Shown in pieces: positions 12,401-36,165 of a DNA stretch of 64,000 nucleotides (position 1 is its first letter; every line of letters starts with the position of its first letter). A model generated the notes under the pieces. That model saw only the letters and a list, made by a program, of their open reading frames with translations. It was not told the origin of the DNA and ran no database searches. The stretch lies in the NCBI RefSeq assembly GCF_042477335.2, contig NC_091245.1, positions 86,900,501 through 86,964,500 on the forward strand. The letters run 5' to 3'. This stretch comes from Ovis canadensis (taxonomy: Eukaryota > Chordata > Mammalia > Artiodactyla > Bovidae). A program made the translations under genes and the position numbers.

Positions 12401-15400
12401 TTGATTCTCCCTTCACCACCCATCTAGTCTGGCCCCAGCCTATCAGTGACGCTCAGCAACAGAGCTAGAGCAGGAGGGCAGGGAGGGTGCTGGGACTGAA
12501 TAAGGCAGAAATAAATTATATGTGTATAATATGCTTAAATGACTTAGTTTTGGATTTTTTCCCCCTCTATCCATAGCACCACCGGTTTCTGTGGTATCTC
12601 CCAACACAGATGAATTTTTAGACCTTCTTGCCAGCTCGCAGAGCCGCCGTCTAGATGACCAGAGGGCCAGTGTCAGTAATCTGCCCGGGCTTCGTCTGAC
12701 ACAAAACAACAGTCAGTCAGTACTTGGCCATCTGATGACTAATGACAACAAAGAGCCTGACGAAGACTTCTTTGACATCCTCGTCAAATGTCAGGTATGT
12801 CTGCATATTTCTGTCATTCTGTATATAGCTCAGATGTTGTTGAGAACTTTTGCAGTATAATGATTCTAGCTTGGAAAAAGCTCATTGTATATTAGTGAGG
12901 CAATCAGCTGATTATTCGGGGAGACATGCCCTTGCGATGGCTTCTTCTTTTGTGTTCCTTTTGGCTGTGAGGTGGGGTGTTGCTGATGACTCCCTCTGAG
13001 CTGTGGTAGACACCGTAACAGAGACCTGAATAAGGTAAAGCAGTGAATATTTACTGAAAGAGCATTCCGTGCAGAGACAGCATGTTCAAGGAGTGGCAGG
13101 GTGGCCAGTGTGACTGGTATAGAGTGAAGGGTGGAGGAGAGCTTATAGAATGAGGGCGGAGAAGTAGTCAGAGCCTAGCTCACATAGACTCCTGTAGGCC
13201 ATGATGAGGTCTTGTGTTCCAGATGTGATAGAAAGACATTAGAGGGTTCTGGGGGATCATCCTAACACCTGCTGAAAGAATGTGATGGCAAGGGTGTCAG
13301 AAGGAAACTAATGTGGTAATAAGGCAAAAAATATTGGTGACTTGGACTAGTGTGGTAGGCCTAGTGGTAAGTGGTCAGAATAGGGACATATTTTTGAAAT
13401 TAGGGTTGGTTGGCAAGATCTGTTAATAAACTAGGTGGAGGGTAAGAGAGAGAGAATTCAGGATGAGTCCTACCTTTTTGGCTTAAATAACTGAGTAAAT
13501 TTCAATAAATTGAGTACATTTCAGTAAATTCAGTGCCATGTACTGAAACAGAGAAGAAGGGGGGAAAAAAAACCAACTCCTGACAAAAGAAAAGCCCTGG
13601 ACTTAATGGCTTCATGGGTAAATTCTACCAAATGTTTAAACACCACCAATTCCAAGAACTGAAGAGAGGGAACACTTCCTATGTCATTCTGTGAGGCAAA
13701 TACTGCCCTGATACCAAAGCCAGTTAAGACTATAGGAAAACTACAGACTCATATCCTTTTCGAATACAGATGCAAAAATTAACAAAATACTAGCAAACAG
13801 AACCCAGCACCATGTTATAAGGATTATATGCCATAAAACCTAATGGGGTTTATTCCTAGAATCCAAAGATGGTTCAACATATGGAAATCAACCAATGTAA
13901 TATACCACAAAAATGAAATGAAGGGAAAAACAATCATCTCAATTGATGCAGAAAAATTATTTGATAAAACTCAACACATTTTCATGATAAACAAACTAGG
14001 AATAGCAGGAAACTACCATGACGTAATAAAAATCACTTACCCCAGCCATCATCATATCACGCTCAGTATGTGTGATCATCATACTCAGTGAAAAAAGACC
14101 GAAAGCTTCTTAAGATCAGGAACAAGACATGGATGCCCACTTTGCCGCTTACATTCAACACAGCACCAGAAGTTTTAGCCAGTTACGTAAGGAAACAGAA
14201 GGCATCCAAATTGGTAAAGAAGCAAAACTGTCTCTGTTTTAGAGAGAACAGGGTCTTTTTCTTTTCCTTTCGCTGCACCACATGGCATGAGGGATTTTAG
14301 TTCCCCCAACCAGGGATTGAAGGCATGATCCTGCAGTAAAAGCGTGGAGCCCTAACCACAGGACCACCAGGAAATTCCCTGGAGATGACAGGATCTTATG
14401 TGCAGAAAATCAAAGATTTCACCAAGAAAAAAAAGTTAGAAAGTCAAAGGTTAAAAGATATAATATCAACATCCATAATCAGTTGTGTTTCTATAAACTA
14501 ATAATGAATAGTCCAAAAGGGAAATTTAGAAAACAGTTCCACTTACAGTCGGCTGCAAGTAGTATCAAAGAGAACAGTTAGGAATTAACCAAGAAGGTGA
14601 AAGACTCATACAGTGAAAACTACAAAATACTTCTGATAGAAATTAAAGATGACGTAAGTCTCACGTTCATGGACTGTAAGACTTTTTTGTTCAGTGACAC
14701 TTTTTTACAAAAATTAAAAATCCATCCTAAAATGCAGATGGAATCTCAAGGAAACCCAAATAGCCAGAACTGTCTTGAATAGGAAGAATATTGGAGGACT
14801 CATACTTCCAGATTTCAGAATTTACTACAGAGCTACAGTAATCAAAACAGTGTCATACAAGCATAATGATACATAGACAGCCCAGAAGTAAACACTCATA
14901 TGGTCAAACAATTTTCAGCAAGGTTGCCAAGACCATTCACTATGGAAGGAATCTTAACAGTTGATGCTGAGAAAACTGGACATCTGCATACATACATACC
15001 TAATACCATATACAAAAATTAACTCAAAGTGGATCAGTGACCTAAATATAAGAGCTAAAAACTATAAAACTCTTAGAATAAAACATAAGAGGAAAGCTTC
15101 ATGACTTTAGATTCGGCTGTGGTTTCTTGATTATAACACTAAAGGCACAGTGAATAAAAAAGAAAAAGACAAACTGGACTTCATGAAAGTTTAAAACTTC
15201 TAATGCAGCAGATATGATCAACAAAGCACAAAGGCAACCCTCAGAAAATATCTGCAAATCATGTAACTGATAAAGATTACTCCAAAATATAGAGAACTCC
15301 AAAAGCTCAACGACAACAAAAAACCTGATTCAAACTGGGCAAAGAACACAAATAGATACTTCTCCAGAGGAGATATACAAACGGCCAATAAGCACAGGAA

Positions 15401-17538
15401 AAGATGCTTGACATCATAAATCATTAGAGAAAGGAAGATCAAAACCACAGTGACATACCACCTTACACCCATTAGGATGGCTGTCAAAACCAAGAAATGC
15501 AGAAATTAGCAAATGTTGTTGTGGATGTGGAGAAATTGGCACCCTTGTGCATGGCAGGTGGGATTATAAAATGGTGAAGCTGCTATGGAAAACTTTATGC
15601 CAGTTCCTTAAAAAATTAAAAACAATTATATGATCCAGCAATCCCACTTCTGGGTGTGACTGAAAACGAGGACATGAACAGATATTTGTTCACAATATGA
15701 TAGACCCATATTCACAGCAGCATTATTCACAACAGCCAAAGTTGGAAGCAACCCAAGTGTCCACCAATAGTTGACTGGATAAATAAAATGCGGTATACTT
15801 ACACAATGGAATATTTTCAGCCTTAAAAACACTCTACAATATGGATGAACCGGGAAGCTATTATGCTGAGAAATACACAGTCACAAGAGGACAAACACTG
15901 CATGATTCCACTTGTATGGGTCAGTTAACAGAGACGAAGTAGAATGGTGCTTGCAGAGGCTGGAGGGAGGGGAGGGCGGGGAGTTGTTAAGAGGTTTAGA
16001 GTTTCAGTCTTGCAAGGCTAAAAATGTTCTGGAGATGGATGGTAGTGATAATTACACAATATGAATGTACCTGATACTGAACTGTACACTTAAAAATGGG
16101 TAAAATGGTAAATTTATGTTATGTTTATTTTATCTCAGTTTTTAAAAAAATTATTTACTGGAAGAGTACTGGAGAGCCTGATCTGGAAAAATAGGAATCA
16201 GTGGTCAACATGGGATATTAAAGTGATTTCAGAGATGGTGCAGTTTATGAGAATAACTATGTCTGGCCTCTGACCGTGAGAGCCAATGGATAAGGCAGAG
16301 GGTAAGGATGAGAACACCAGGGGAGAGGAGGTCTAGGAACTGAAGTGCCTGAGTGCTGGATGAATTAGAGGACAATGAAAGGACCAAGAACTGGGACAGG
16401 AGAGATGATGAAGAGTGAAGGTATGTGTGTGCACCAGGGTGGTGCTGACTAGGCGGCCAGTCCCCCACTGCATCCTCACGGGATCGGGCGGCTAAATGTC
16501 AGGCGCATGAGTGCACCGCGCCTAGCAACACAGAGGGCACTCAGAGGCCAGCTGTCACATTCCTGCTCTTCCTCTTAGGCTACAGTTCCAGGCACTATCC
16601 TGTAGACTTTTAAAGTGCTTTTATTTTTTATTTGATCAAAAACATTTCTAACATACTTCTAAGAACCATAAGCTAGAACTTAGAAGATTTAAATGCTTAA
16701 AACCAAGGGTAGGCAAACTTTTTTTGTAAAGGGCCATAGAGAAACTATTTTAGGCTTTTTGAGCCCTTGGGCCTTTGTTGCAACTGCTCAACTCTGCCAT
16801 TGTAGCAGCAAACAGCCATACACAGTTCAAAACAAACGAGCACAGTGTTGAAATCAAAGTACTGTTACAAAAACAATGGGCAGTAGAGTTATGGTTTGCT
16901 GACCCTTGGCCAAAGACAATATTATAAGGAAGCGATGCAGAGTTCCTGTACCTCGCATTACATTCCTAAAGATTTGGTAAGTTTTATTGGTGATGCCTAT
17001 TATGGTAAGATTATAACCTTGAACTGTCATTGTGGACACAGGTGACCTTGTGTCTTAACTACTCTTACCGAAGCCATGAAGCTGTGGCTATACTTCTGTG
17101 TGCTATAGCATAACCGGCACATTCCGATTATGTAAGTCATTTCAAAGAGAAGGCCTTACTAGTTTTCAGATCTAAAGACTGAGTAAATTTCTAAGCAGTT
17201 CTAAGAGGCAGTAAACCGTTAAAGTTACATTTCTTATTGTGAATGGTAGAGGTAACATACCTTGGTGCTCGCCTTATTTGTCTTTTAATCTCTTACTTGT
17301 GAATTTCTAGGGATCCAGATTAGATGATCAGAGATGCGCTCCACCACCTGCTGCCACAAAGGGACCAACAGTACCAGATGAGGACTTTCTTAGCCTTATT
17401 TTACGGTCTCAAGCAAAAAGAATGGATGAACAGAGAGCTCTTTTACAAGGAGATCAAAACAGAGACACTGAATTTGGGCTCAAGGACCTTTTGAAGAGTA
17501 ATGCTTTGTTGGAACTTGAAAATTCTGGGAAAAAATAA
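277..17538 (+). CDS. GPSM2: GPSM2 (LGN), 3' half of gene, six coding exons
   Basis: Gene-level entry. Exons 277-406, 7437-7507, 9197-9373, 11542-11701, 12577-12794 and 17311-17538 join in phase into 327 codons plus a stop. GPSM2 is a cytosolic and cortical adaptor: its N-terminal TPR repeats (upstream of this window) bind NuMA or Inscuteable, and its C-terminal GoLoco motifs bind GDP-loaded G-alpha-i, so that it anchors the spindle machinery at the cell cortex. Seen here are the linker and four GoLoco motifs, each ending in the DDQR or DEQR core whose arginine contacts the nucleotide. Four motifs also fit the paralogue GPSM1 (AGS3), but the linker residues and the CLCC1-WDR47 neighbourhood fit GPSM2. 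The reading frame ends after Gly-Lys-Lys, slightly earlier than I recall for human. Confidence 0.95.
407..1374. other. GPSM2 intron, AT-rich, no recognised element
   Basis: AT-rich intronic DNA with short A and T runs. I see no exon, RNA gene or recognisable repeat. Confidence 0.5.
1375..1850 (+). repeat. L2 LINE relic (probable)
   Basis: Pyrimidine-rich sequence with phrases typical of L2 sense strand (for example gcttaacttctctctggttt near 1620 and cttgacatctgtggtgcctg near 1703). It is strongly decayed, has no usable frame, and its ends are approximate. Confidence 0.5.
1862..2006. repeat. hAT-type non-autonomous DNA transposon relic (probable)
   Basis: Contains ctgtccactagaatagcc at one side and cacatatggctagtggctac at the other. 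These are the hallmark terminal phrases of an old mammalian hAT/Charlie-group MER element. A related copy lies at 36463-36625. Exact family not determined. Confidence 0.5.
2008..2192 (+). mobile_element. Bov-tA SINE
   Basis: Begins ggcttccctggtgactcaga (tRNA-Glu-derived head), continues through ctccagtattcttgcctggg and ends with the Bov-A tail phrase gtcagacacgacttagtga. This structure is restricted to ruminants. Nearly full length. Confidence 0.88.
2193..3236 (-). mobile_element. L1 LINE fragment (3' part), split by a Bov-A2
   Basis: The sequence from 2193 to 2742 and from 3036 to 3236 reads as one L1 ORF2/3' fragment in antisense (for example gggctgtcttttcaccttg at 2335 and tttgatggggattgcattga near 3187). 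It is interrupted by the SINE at 2757-3021. Decayed, with no long ORF. Confidence 0.7.
2757..3021 (+). mobile_element. Bov-A2 SINE with exact target-site duplication
   Basis: Two tandem Bov-A monomers: gagaaggcaatggcaaccca at about 2757 and gagaaggaaatggcaaccca at about 2899, each ending near a cgactga motif. It is flanked by the identical 14-mer atactctcttgatg at 2743-2756 and 3022-3035. The element therefore landed in the surrounding L1 by target-primed insertion. Confidence 0.92.
3238..3295. repeat. 20-bp tandem repeat, two perfect units plus a decayed third
   Basis: The unit ttttcacgacgactcagtag occupies 3238-3257 and 3258-3277 exactly. A shortened third copy (ttttcacaggctcagtag) follows at 3278-3295 and merges into the adjacent SINE. 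Confidence 0.9.
3280..3412 (-). mobile_element. CHR-like tRNA-derived SINE
   Basis: Antisense copy: gaccagggatcaaacctgtg in the middle and accaccgagccaccagggaa at the tRNA-head end (about 3390). This is the tRNA-Glu-derived SINE type shared by cetartiodactyls. Part of its 3' side overlaps the tandem repeat. Confidence 0.65.
3580..5060 (+). repeat. Old L1-like relic, split by a BovB
   Basis: 3580-4035 contains ORF2-like phrases (ctggccaaggggattttaca; attcttaacaaaatattagt), and 4450-5060 appears to continue the same old element after the BovB insert. No intact frame. Assignment of the 4450-5060 part is weak. Confidence 0.45.
4036..4449 (-). mobile_element. BovB LINE, 3' end fragment
   Basis: In antisense, the frame at 4040-4261 encodes the C-terminal BovB ORF ([19 protein letters not shown], then a [10 protein letters not shown] end). 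The rest matches the preceding RT C-terminal region but is frameshifted. 5'-truncated RTE-clade element. Confidence 0.9.
5272..5465 (-). repeat. MIR SINE relic
   Basis: Reads as the reverse complement of MIR: gcttactgcgtaccaggcat at 5301, then ttacaaatgagaaaaacaga and gctcaaggtcatatcacagt. An old tRNA-derived mammalian SINE. Confidence 0.75.
5771..6283 (+). mobile_element. Cluster of three Bov-tA SINEs, all + strand
   Basis: Three heads in one orientation: ggcttccctgatagctcagt at 5772, ggcttccttgtggctcaact at 5889 and gcttccctagtggcttagct at 6099. The first copy stops at attcttgg, where the second begins; the second and third each reach their Bov-A tails (cgactgagcgat near 6055, cacgaatgagtgac near 6261). 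This suggests successive insertions. Confidence 0.85.
6284..7436. other. GPSM2 intron, no recognised element
   Basis: AT-rich intronic DNA. Short open frames here have no recognisable content. A pyrimidine tract (7421-7432) leads into the acceptor at 7436. Confidence 0.5.
7437..7507 (+). CDS. GPSM2: GPSM2 coding exon with conserved [13 protein letters not shown] linker segment
   Basis: 71 nt between acceptor ccaaag (ends 7436) and donor gttggc (starts 7508). It encodes [18 protein letters not shown] and TPEK. In LGN the serine of RRHSM is the reported atypical-PKC site that controls cortical release; that role is from the literature, and only the residue context is seen here. The donor lacks the usual A at +3 and +4 and looks weak. 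Confidence 0.93.
7508..9196. other. GPSM2 intron, no recognised element
   Basis: AT-rich intron with A/T runs (for example near 7880 and 8500). No exon or clear repeat seen. Acceptor ctgtag ends at 9196. Confidence 0.5.
9197..9373 (+). CDS. GPSM2: GPSM2 coding exon, basic linker before GoLoco 1
   Basis: 177 nt, exactly 59 codons, phase 0 at both ends (acceptor ctgtag, donor gtatgt). It encodes [15 protein letters not shown], the lysine-rich [15 protein letters not shown] and ends with IPNSQR. Open reading on the opposite strand over the same bases is a shadow. Confidence 0.95.
9374..11304 (+). repeat. GPSM2 intron with probable L2 relic at about 10280-10740
   Basis: Mostly unique AT-rich sequence. 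From about 10280 to 10740 the strand is pyrimidine-rich with L2-like phrases (cgtcattctcgactcttcct at about 10357). Ends uncertain. Elsewhere I see nothing definable. Confidence 0.4.
11305..11475 (-). mobile_element. L1 3' end fragment (bovine-type), antisense
   Basis: Starts with a long T-rich stretch (the poly(A) side) followed by cattcccaaacatgaacccc and cacctccctccccataacat, the reverse complement of the G-rich ruminant L1 3' UTR. It ends about 65 bp before the next GPSM2 exon. Confidence 0.7.
11542..11701 (+). CDS. GPSM2: GPSM2 coding exon with GoLoco motif 1
   Basis: 160 nt between acceptor attttag (ends 11541) and donor gtaagt (starts 11702). GoLoco 1 is at 11566-11625: [12 protein letters not shown], then RMDDQR. 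It is followed by a short Ser/Ala-rich spacer (SSAAAAASS), where my recollection of human has Thr/Ser, so this is a freely evolving linker. One base carries over into the next exon. Confidence 0.95.
11702..12576. other. GPSM2 intron, no recognised element
   Basis: Intronic DNA with no clear repeat. Acceptor ctatccatag ends at 12576 after a C/T-rich tract. Confidence 0.5.
12577..12794 (+). CDS. GPSM2: GPSM2 coding exon with GoLoco 2 and first half of GoLoco 3
   Basis: 218 nt. GoLoco 2 at 12609-12665 reads [11 protein letters not shown] then RLDDQR. A spacer (NLPGLRLTQ) follows, then GoLoco 3 starts at 12759 ([12 protein letters not shown]) and is cut by the donor gtatgt after CAG at 12794. 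Splicing inside the motif is matched by the next exon, which begins GSRLDDQR. Confidence 0.96.
13010..13500 (-). repeat. L2 LINE relic, antisense
   Basis: Phrases gtggccagtgtgactggtat (about 13101) and ctcctgtaggccatgatgag (about 13190) are the reverse complement of the L2 3' region. Old and decayed. Confidence 0.55.
13560..16145 (+). mobile_element. L1 LINE, 5'-truncated, ORF2 remnant plus 3' end
   Basis: Starts in ORF2 (aaaagccctggacttaatgg near 13590), passes ggggtttattcctagaatcc and aaactaggaatagcaggaaa, and ends with the L1 phrases cactcatatggtcaaacaat, gtatacttacacaatggaat and a T/A-rich tail near 16140. Many stops and frameshifts. A CHR-like SINE is nested at 14240-14385. Confidence 0.82.
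14240..14385 (-). mobile_element. CHR-like SINE nested in L1
   Basis: Antisense copy: cgctgcaccacatggcatga, ccaaccagggattgaaggca, then accaccaggaaattccctgg at the head end. L1 sequence resumes on both sides. Confidence 0.7.
16165..16430 (-). repeat. L2-like relic (weak)
   Basis: Purine-rich sequence (gaggtctaggaactgaagtg; ctgagtgctggatgaattag) resembling antisense L2. Low certainty. Confidence 0.3.
16705..16915. repeat. hAT-type DNA transposon relic
   Basis: Termini form imperfect inverted repeats: gggtaggcaaactttttttg at the left and atggtttgctgacccttggc at the right. The interior contains caactgctcaactctgccat, known from an old mammalian hAT/Charlie-type MER element. Confidence 0.65.
16916..17310. 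other. GPSM2 last intron, 3' part, no recognised element
   Basis: No repeat or exon seen. Acceptor atttctag ends at 17310. Confidence 0.5.
17311..17538 (+). CDS. GPSM2: GPSM2 last coding exon: second half of GoLoco 3, GoLoco 4, stop
   Basis: 76 codons including [11 protein letters not shown] (17311-17334) completes GoLoco 3, and [14 protein letters not shown] links to GoLoco 4 at 17377-17436 ([18 protein letters not shown]). The tail is [20 protein letters not shown] and then TAA at 17536-17538. A second in-frame stop, TAG, follows four codons later at 17548-17550. From memory the human frame ends at that second position. Confidence 0.96.
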   Translation, partial: GSRLDDQRCAPPPAATKGPTVPDEDFLSLILRSQAKRMDEQRALLQGDQNRDTEFGLKDLLKSNALLELENSGKK

Positions 17539-18135
17539 GTGAACCACTAGTATACTGTTGAATTTTTTTCTTTTTTTTAATGACCTTATTTCCTTTCAGA
17601 ACACTGCAGGGAAATTCAATCTACTACTTTTTTTTCCTCAAAAGGAGAAAGTATAGCACTGTACAACAGCTTAAAATGTTTTTAGCATGATGTAAATATT
17701 TAACCTTTAATAGTATAGTGTTAACACTCCTCTGGACACTCACTTGTTTCTGAGTGGAAGTGTCTTGAAAGGTGCTTCATCAACTTTTGTGATTACTGCT
17801 TGGGATTATGTTCTTTGACAACTTGTTAGACGCCTTTACCTAGTATTTGTAAAGTAAGAAGTTAAAATGAATCTAGACTAGGATTTAATCCTCTTGTTGA
17901 GATAACTTTTTTACTCTTAATTGATAATGGCAATTTTCTATACCTAACCATGGATGTAGTGAGAAATTACGCTGTTTCATAAAAATAATATACTTGACCA
18001 ATGTGTAAAAAATTATATAGTCTGTTAAAGAATCTAGATTTTTTTTTTCCACTAAGAAAATCTCTATTTTCAATATATTTTTAGGCCAAAGCCATCATAA
18101 AAGAATTTAAGAATAAACTTCTTTTAGTGTGGTTT
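17539..18135 (+). other. GPSM2: GPSM2 3' UTR (proximal form)
   Basis: AT-rich non-coding sequence after the stop. AATAAA at 18112-18117, followed by a T/G-rich stretch, is the best nearby poly(A) signal, so cleavage is placed at about 18130. Later + strand AATAAA hexamers at 19442-19447 and 20179-20184 could give longer transcripts. Confidence 0.6.
18112..18117 (+). terminator. Candidate GPSM2 poly(A) signal AATAAA
   Basis: Canonical hexamer 574 bp past the stop codon, with a GT-rich region just downstream (gtgtggtttggcctctttat). Confidence 0.6.
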
Positions 18136-18159
18136 GGCCTCTTTATATAAGTTTTAAAG

Positions 18160-18240
18160 TAATTTATGTGTATATATATCCATAGGTATGTATATATGTG
18201 CATCTGTGTGTGGGGGGGTGGTGTGAGTGTGTGTGTAATG
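18160..18240. repeat. TA/TG-rich microsatellite-like tract
   Basis: Mixed (TA)n and (TG)n runs with a 7-G block, at the end of GPSM2. Likely length-polymorphic. Confidence 0.7.
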
Positions 18241-18736
18241 GTTTAAAATTGTATGTCCTGTTGTATACTACTATTGTAAAGTTTTTTAGGACCCAATGTC
18301 CAAAAAAACCCCAAAACCGTTATGTGACTCTGTCAAAAACCTAGGCCAGAAAAATTAAGTATGAAAGATGTAGGTTATGCCCTCAGTTGTCATTAAGCCT
18401 CTTCCTCCTCTTTCCAGAAAGTGAAGGTGTTTTGCAAGGGGACATAATGTGACATGACGTAAGTTTAGCAAAAGCAAGTCAACCAGGACGGGACTGAGCT
18501 GGGTCTGGACTAAGCCTGAACTGCATAATACAGTGCCCACATCTGGAACAAGCTGGCAGCTCATTCACTTCTGGTTGCTTCTGCTTCTGCACAGCTGCGA
18601 TGGGATCTAGGCCTCTGTTCATTCTAAAAATCTTTCAGGTGATTTTGATAGGCAATGAGAACCAGTTCTCCAAATAGCCAATGTTTTAAAAAATGAGAAA
18701 TCTGGACTCACATTAAGAGCTCGGGAGGGGAGTGGC

Positions 18737-18750
18737 GGGGGGGGGGGGGG
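18737..18750 (+). repeat. G14 homopolymer
   Basis: Fourteen consecutive G after agtggc. Lies between the two converging genes. Confidence 0.85.
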
Positions 18751-18899
18751 ATGATTCTTGGTTATAAAATCACACAAATTTTGTCAAAGGTACTCAGTTA
18801 ACACCTGGATTATATTATGTTTTATATGTGTTATATAGGGTATAATGTCCTGGATTAGCACCCATTTAAAACCAAAATCTGCACTTAAATTTTGTGGGG

Positions 18900-20928
18900 C
18901 TTTTTCTTATAAGCACATTTATTGAGCAAAGACAGCATACCAAAACACAATAATGTAAAAATAAGTGTTTATTCTGTGTAGCTCTTAGACCCCATAAACA
19001 TTCAGTGTTAGCCATTCCACTTAAAAATTGCTTTAAAAAAGCTGTCTGCCTCAGTCTGCTATTCCTAAAAGCTTGTTACTATAATCCTTGACTTTAATGA
19101 TAAATGTTGGGTAAACAATAAGCCTATTTCTTTTAGTTATAAACTGACCTTAAATATTCAATTTGCTTTAATAAGTCTTCCCTGAACTCTGCTGTTACCT
19201 TTCAACAGCAGTACCTTGTTGCCTTTCTGGCTGTCAAAGTAGAGTTCATCCCCAAACGGTTATCTGTAATTAAAGACTATACAAAGGTGAACTTAAATTT
19301 TCTTTTAAAGATTCATTTTTGGATAGGCAGCAGTCAGAAGTGCAAAATAACATTAACTCGACTCTCACAGTTACAGTCTATCAACTGAGGCATCCATTTC
19401 ACCGCTCAGAGGATAAATAGCACCTTGGGAGCACATTCACCAATAAACAGACCTGGCCCCCGAGAGGACTACTTTATATGCATCGATGTTCACAAGTCTA
19501 TCCCAAAATGCAGACATCCTTACATGCCTGTGTTGTAAAGTTTTTTATAAATCATTCTGCATTTATTGGAAAAAATTACCTTTCTGATGAAATACTAATG
19601 TTGTTTTGCAATACTAAGCTAGAAAATAATATTAAGACATAAAATTAAATTTGTTATAGGCATCTAAGTGATGCTTCTGGGAGCCAAGAAGGGGTATTCT
19701 GCATTTCATGTAAAAAAACACAGAAAAGCAAATGCTTTAAATCTTTTCTGAAAGAAATGCCTGCATGAAAATTTTAAAACTACTCGTAGTATCATTTTTA
19801 GTAAGCAGCTGACTGGAACTTGTAGTGTGAAGGTTAAAACAAAGAATACCCAAATGTGTTTAATTGTGGCTTCCTAGCTAGATTTTGTGCAAAAGTTATA
19901 AATTGCTTTTTTTTTTTAAGTTTAAAATGAAGAATTGTTTGAAAATCAGAATAACTAAAGTGTGGATTATATCACCTGTCTAGGGTTAAAAATCTACTCT
20001 TTTATCATAGTATTTATCCTTCTCTTTGTATAGATCTCTAAAATTTAGAACTTCATATGGCTTGGACAGTATGGTTTACTATGATGTAAGATACAGTAAT
20101 ATCTAATAACCTCAAATCTGGGATTCTGAGTAGCATGGAAACACGCCTTATAAAGCGTGTGCACTTATCTGCTGGGGAAATAAAGCCATTCTCAAAATAT
20201 GTAAAACTGAGATTACCAATTTAACAAGCTACGTAACCTAAATTCCCCTGACAGTCTTCAGTTCTGTCTTAGCTAAGGATAAAGTCAAAGGGGTGATAAA
20301 GAAGCAGGCCCAGTAACAGCTGTACGAGTTGAGAAATGAGGTTGGTCGGTGGGCCGCCTAGAGGGGCTTAGACTGCCACTGTGTCACCAGTGCCGCAGCG
20401 CGTGACTTCAGGGATAAACTTCCAGGGTGAGCTCGACTACAGTGACTTTCCTTAAATGCTGTTTTTGAGTCACTACCATTTTTAGAGATATTCTGGGTCC
20501 GATGCACAACTAACAAATAATTCTATTAACTAAAGTAGGTATCACAGGACTTCCAAAAGGCAAAACACACTTTGGTGAATTGGTTCCTATATATGCCTGT
20601 AAACAACTACTTCTTTTTCAACGTCCCCCATCTCACACGGTCTTTATCATGATTCAGAATCATTAATACATGCCATATGTTCATCTATGAGATCCTGTTC
20701 CAAAATTAACACTTCAAAAACTTTATGGGATGCATCTTAATATCAAAGAAATGAAACTGGACAGAGATACATGCACACTTGGTAATTCTGATTATCAGTA
20801 AAAATACTGATGTTTAAAGTGGGCACCTATGTAGTAAATATCAGAATATTGGCAGAAGAAACAGCTGTGAAGACTACTGTACAGAGCTCGCAGATGACCT
20901 CAGAACTGCGGCCCGTGTCTGTGCTCCT
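18900..20928 (-). other. CLCC1: CLCC1 3' UTR (inferred extent)
   Basis: Non-coding sequence downstream of the CLCC1 stop on the - strand. No clear ruminant repeat interrupts it. Minus-strand AATAAA hexamers lie at 20180-side positions in none of the nearer part but at 19562-19567, 18968-18973 and 18918-18923. The last pair would give a 3' UTR of about 2 kb. The end is inferred from hexamers alone. Confidence 0.5.
18918..18923 (-). terminator. Candidate CLCC1 poly(A) signal
   Basis: AATAAA on the - strand (tttatt on +). A second one is at 18968-18973, 50 bp upstream. Alternative proximal signal at 19562-19567. Confidence 0.45.
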
Positions 20929-35100
<14,172 letters not shown>

Positions 35101-35522
35101 CCTGCGTGAATGCTACAAAAATTAGCACATATATTGAAGTATGATTACTTTTAATAAAAACAACCTACTTCTAGTGTTACGATAATGCTTTCTTAATAAC
35201 TGAAATAAAAATACTTAGTAAAATGGTATTTGTATATAAACACATATATACATGCACACACAGTCTCATTGAGACTCTATACATATTTTTTTTTCTAAAT
35301 GATTCAGCAATTCCATTCTGAGGTATATACCCAAGAGAAGTGAAAATATATGTCAACACTAAAACCTGTACACAAACATTTATAGCTGCATTATTCACAA
35401 TAGCCAAAGTGGAGAAACAACCCAAATGTCTGTAAGCTAATGACTATCACACAGTGGAATATTATTAGGCCATAAAAAGGAATGAAGTATTGATCCATGC
35501 TACAACACGGGTGAGTCTTGAA

Positions 35523-35716
35523 AACCTTGTTGTTCAGTCACTAAGTCATGTCCAACTCTTTGTGACCCTATGGACTGTAGCCCACCAAGCTCCACTGAGG
35601 ATACTGGACTGGATTGCAATCTCCTTCTCCAAGGAATCGTACCCACCCAGAGATCCAACCCTGCCTTTCCTGAATTAGCAGGTGGGTTCTTTATTGCTGA
35701 GCCCCCATTATGCCAT
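35523..35716 (-). mobile_element. Bov-tA SINE, antisense, in L1
   Basis: gttgttcagtcactaagtca at the tail side and agatccaaccctgcctttcc / gggttctttattgctgagcc at the head side. Diverged. Confidence 0.8.
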
Positions 35717-35862
35717 CTGAAAATGGCCAGTAACCAAAAACCATATATTATGATTCCATTGATATGAACTGTCCAGAATAGGAAAGTCTACGGAGACTGG
35801 TAGGTGGATATAAGAAACTGAGGCTATAAGAGACAGAAGGGTGGGAGTTAAGTGGTACAGAG

Positions 35863-36165
35863 CTTTTTTTTTTTTCATTGAAGTATAGTCGATTTACAAT
35901 GCTGTGTTAGTTTCTGCTGTATACCAAAGTGATTCAGTTATATAATATGCATACATTCCATTTTATATTCTTTTCCATTATGGTTTACCACAGGATATTG
36001 AATATAGTTAGTTCCCTGTGCTATACAGTAGAACCTTGTTATTTATCCACCCTAGGTATTAATATAATAGTTTGTCTCTGCTCACCCCAAACTCCCAATC
36101 CATCCTTCCTCCAACTCCCTCCCCCTTGGCAACTACAAGTCTGCCCTCTATATCTGTGAGTTGTT
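35863..36165 (-). mobile_element. L1 3' UTR fragment, antisense, in L1
   Basis: T-run then cattgaagtatagtcgattt, caaagtgattcagttatata and ctccctcccccttggcaact: reverse complement of an L1 3' UTR with its purine-rich block. Confidence 0.75.
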
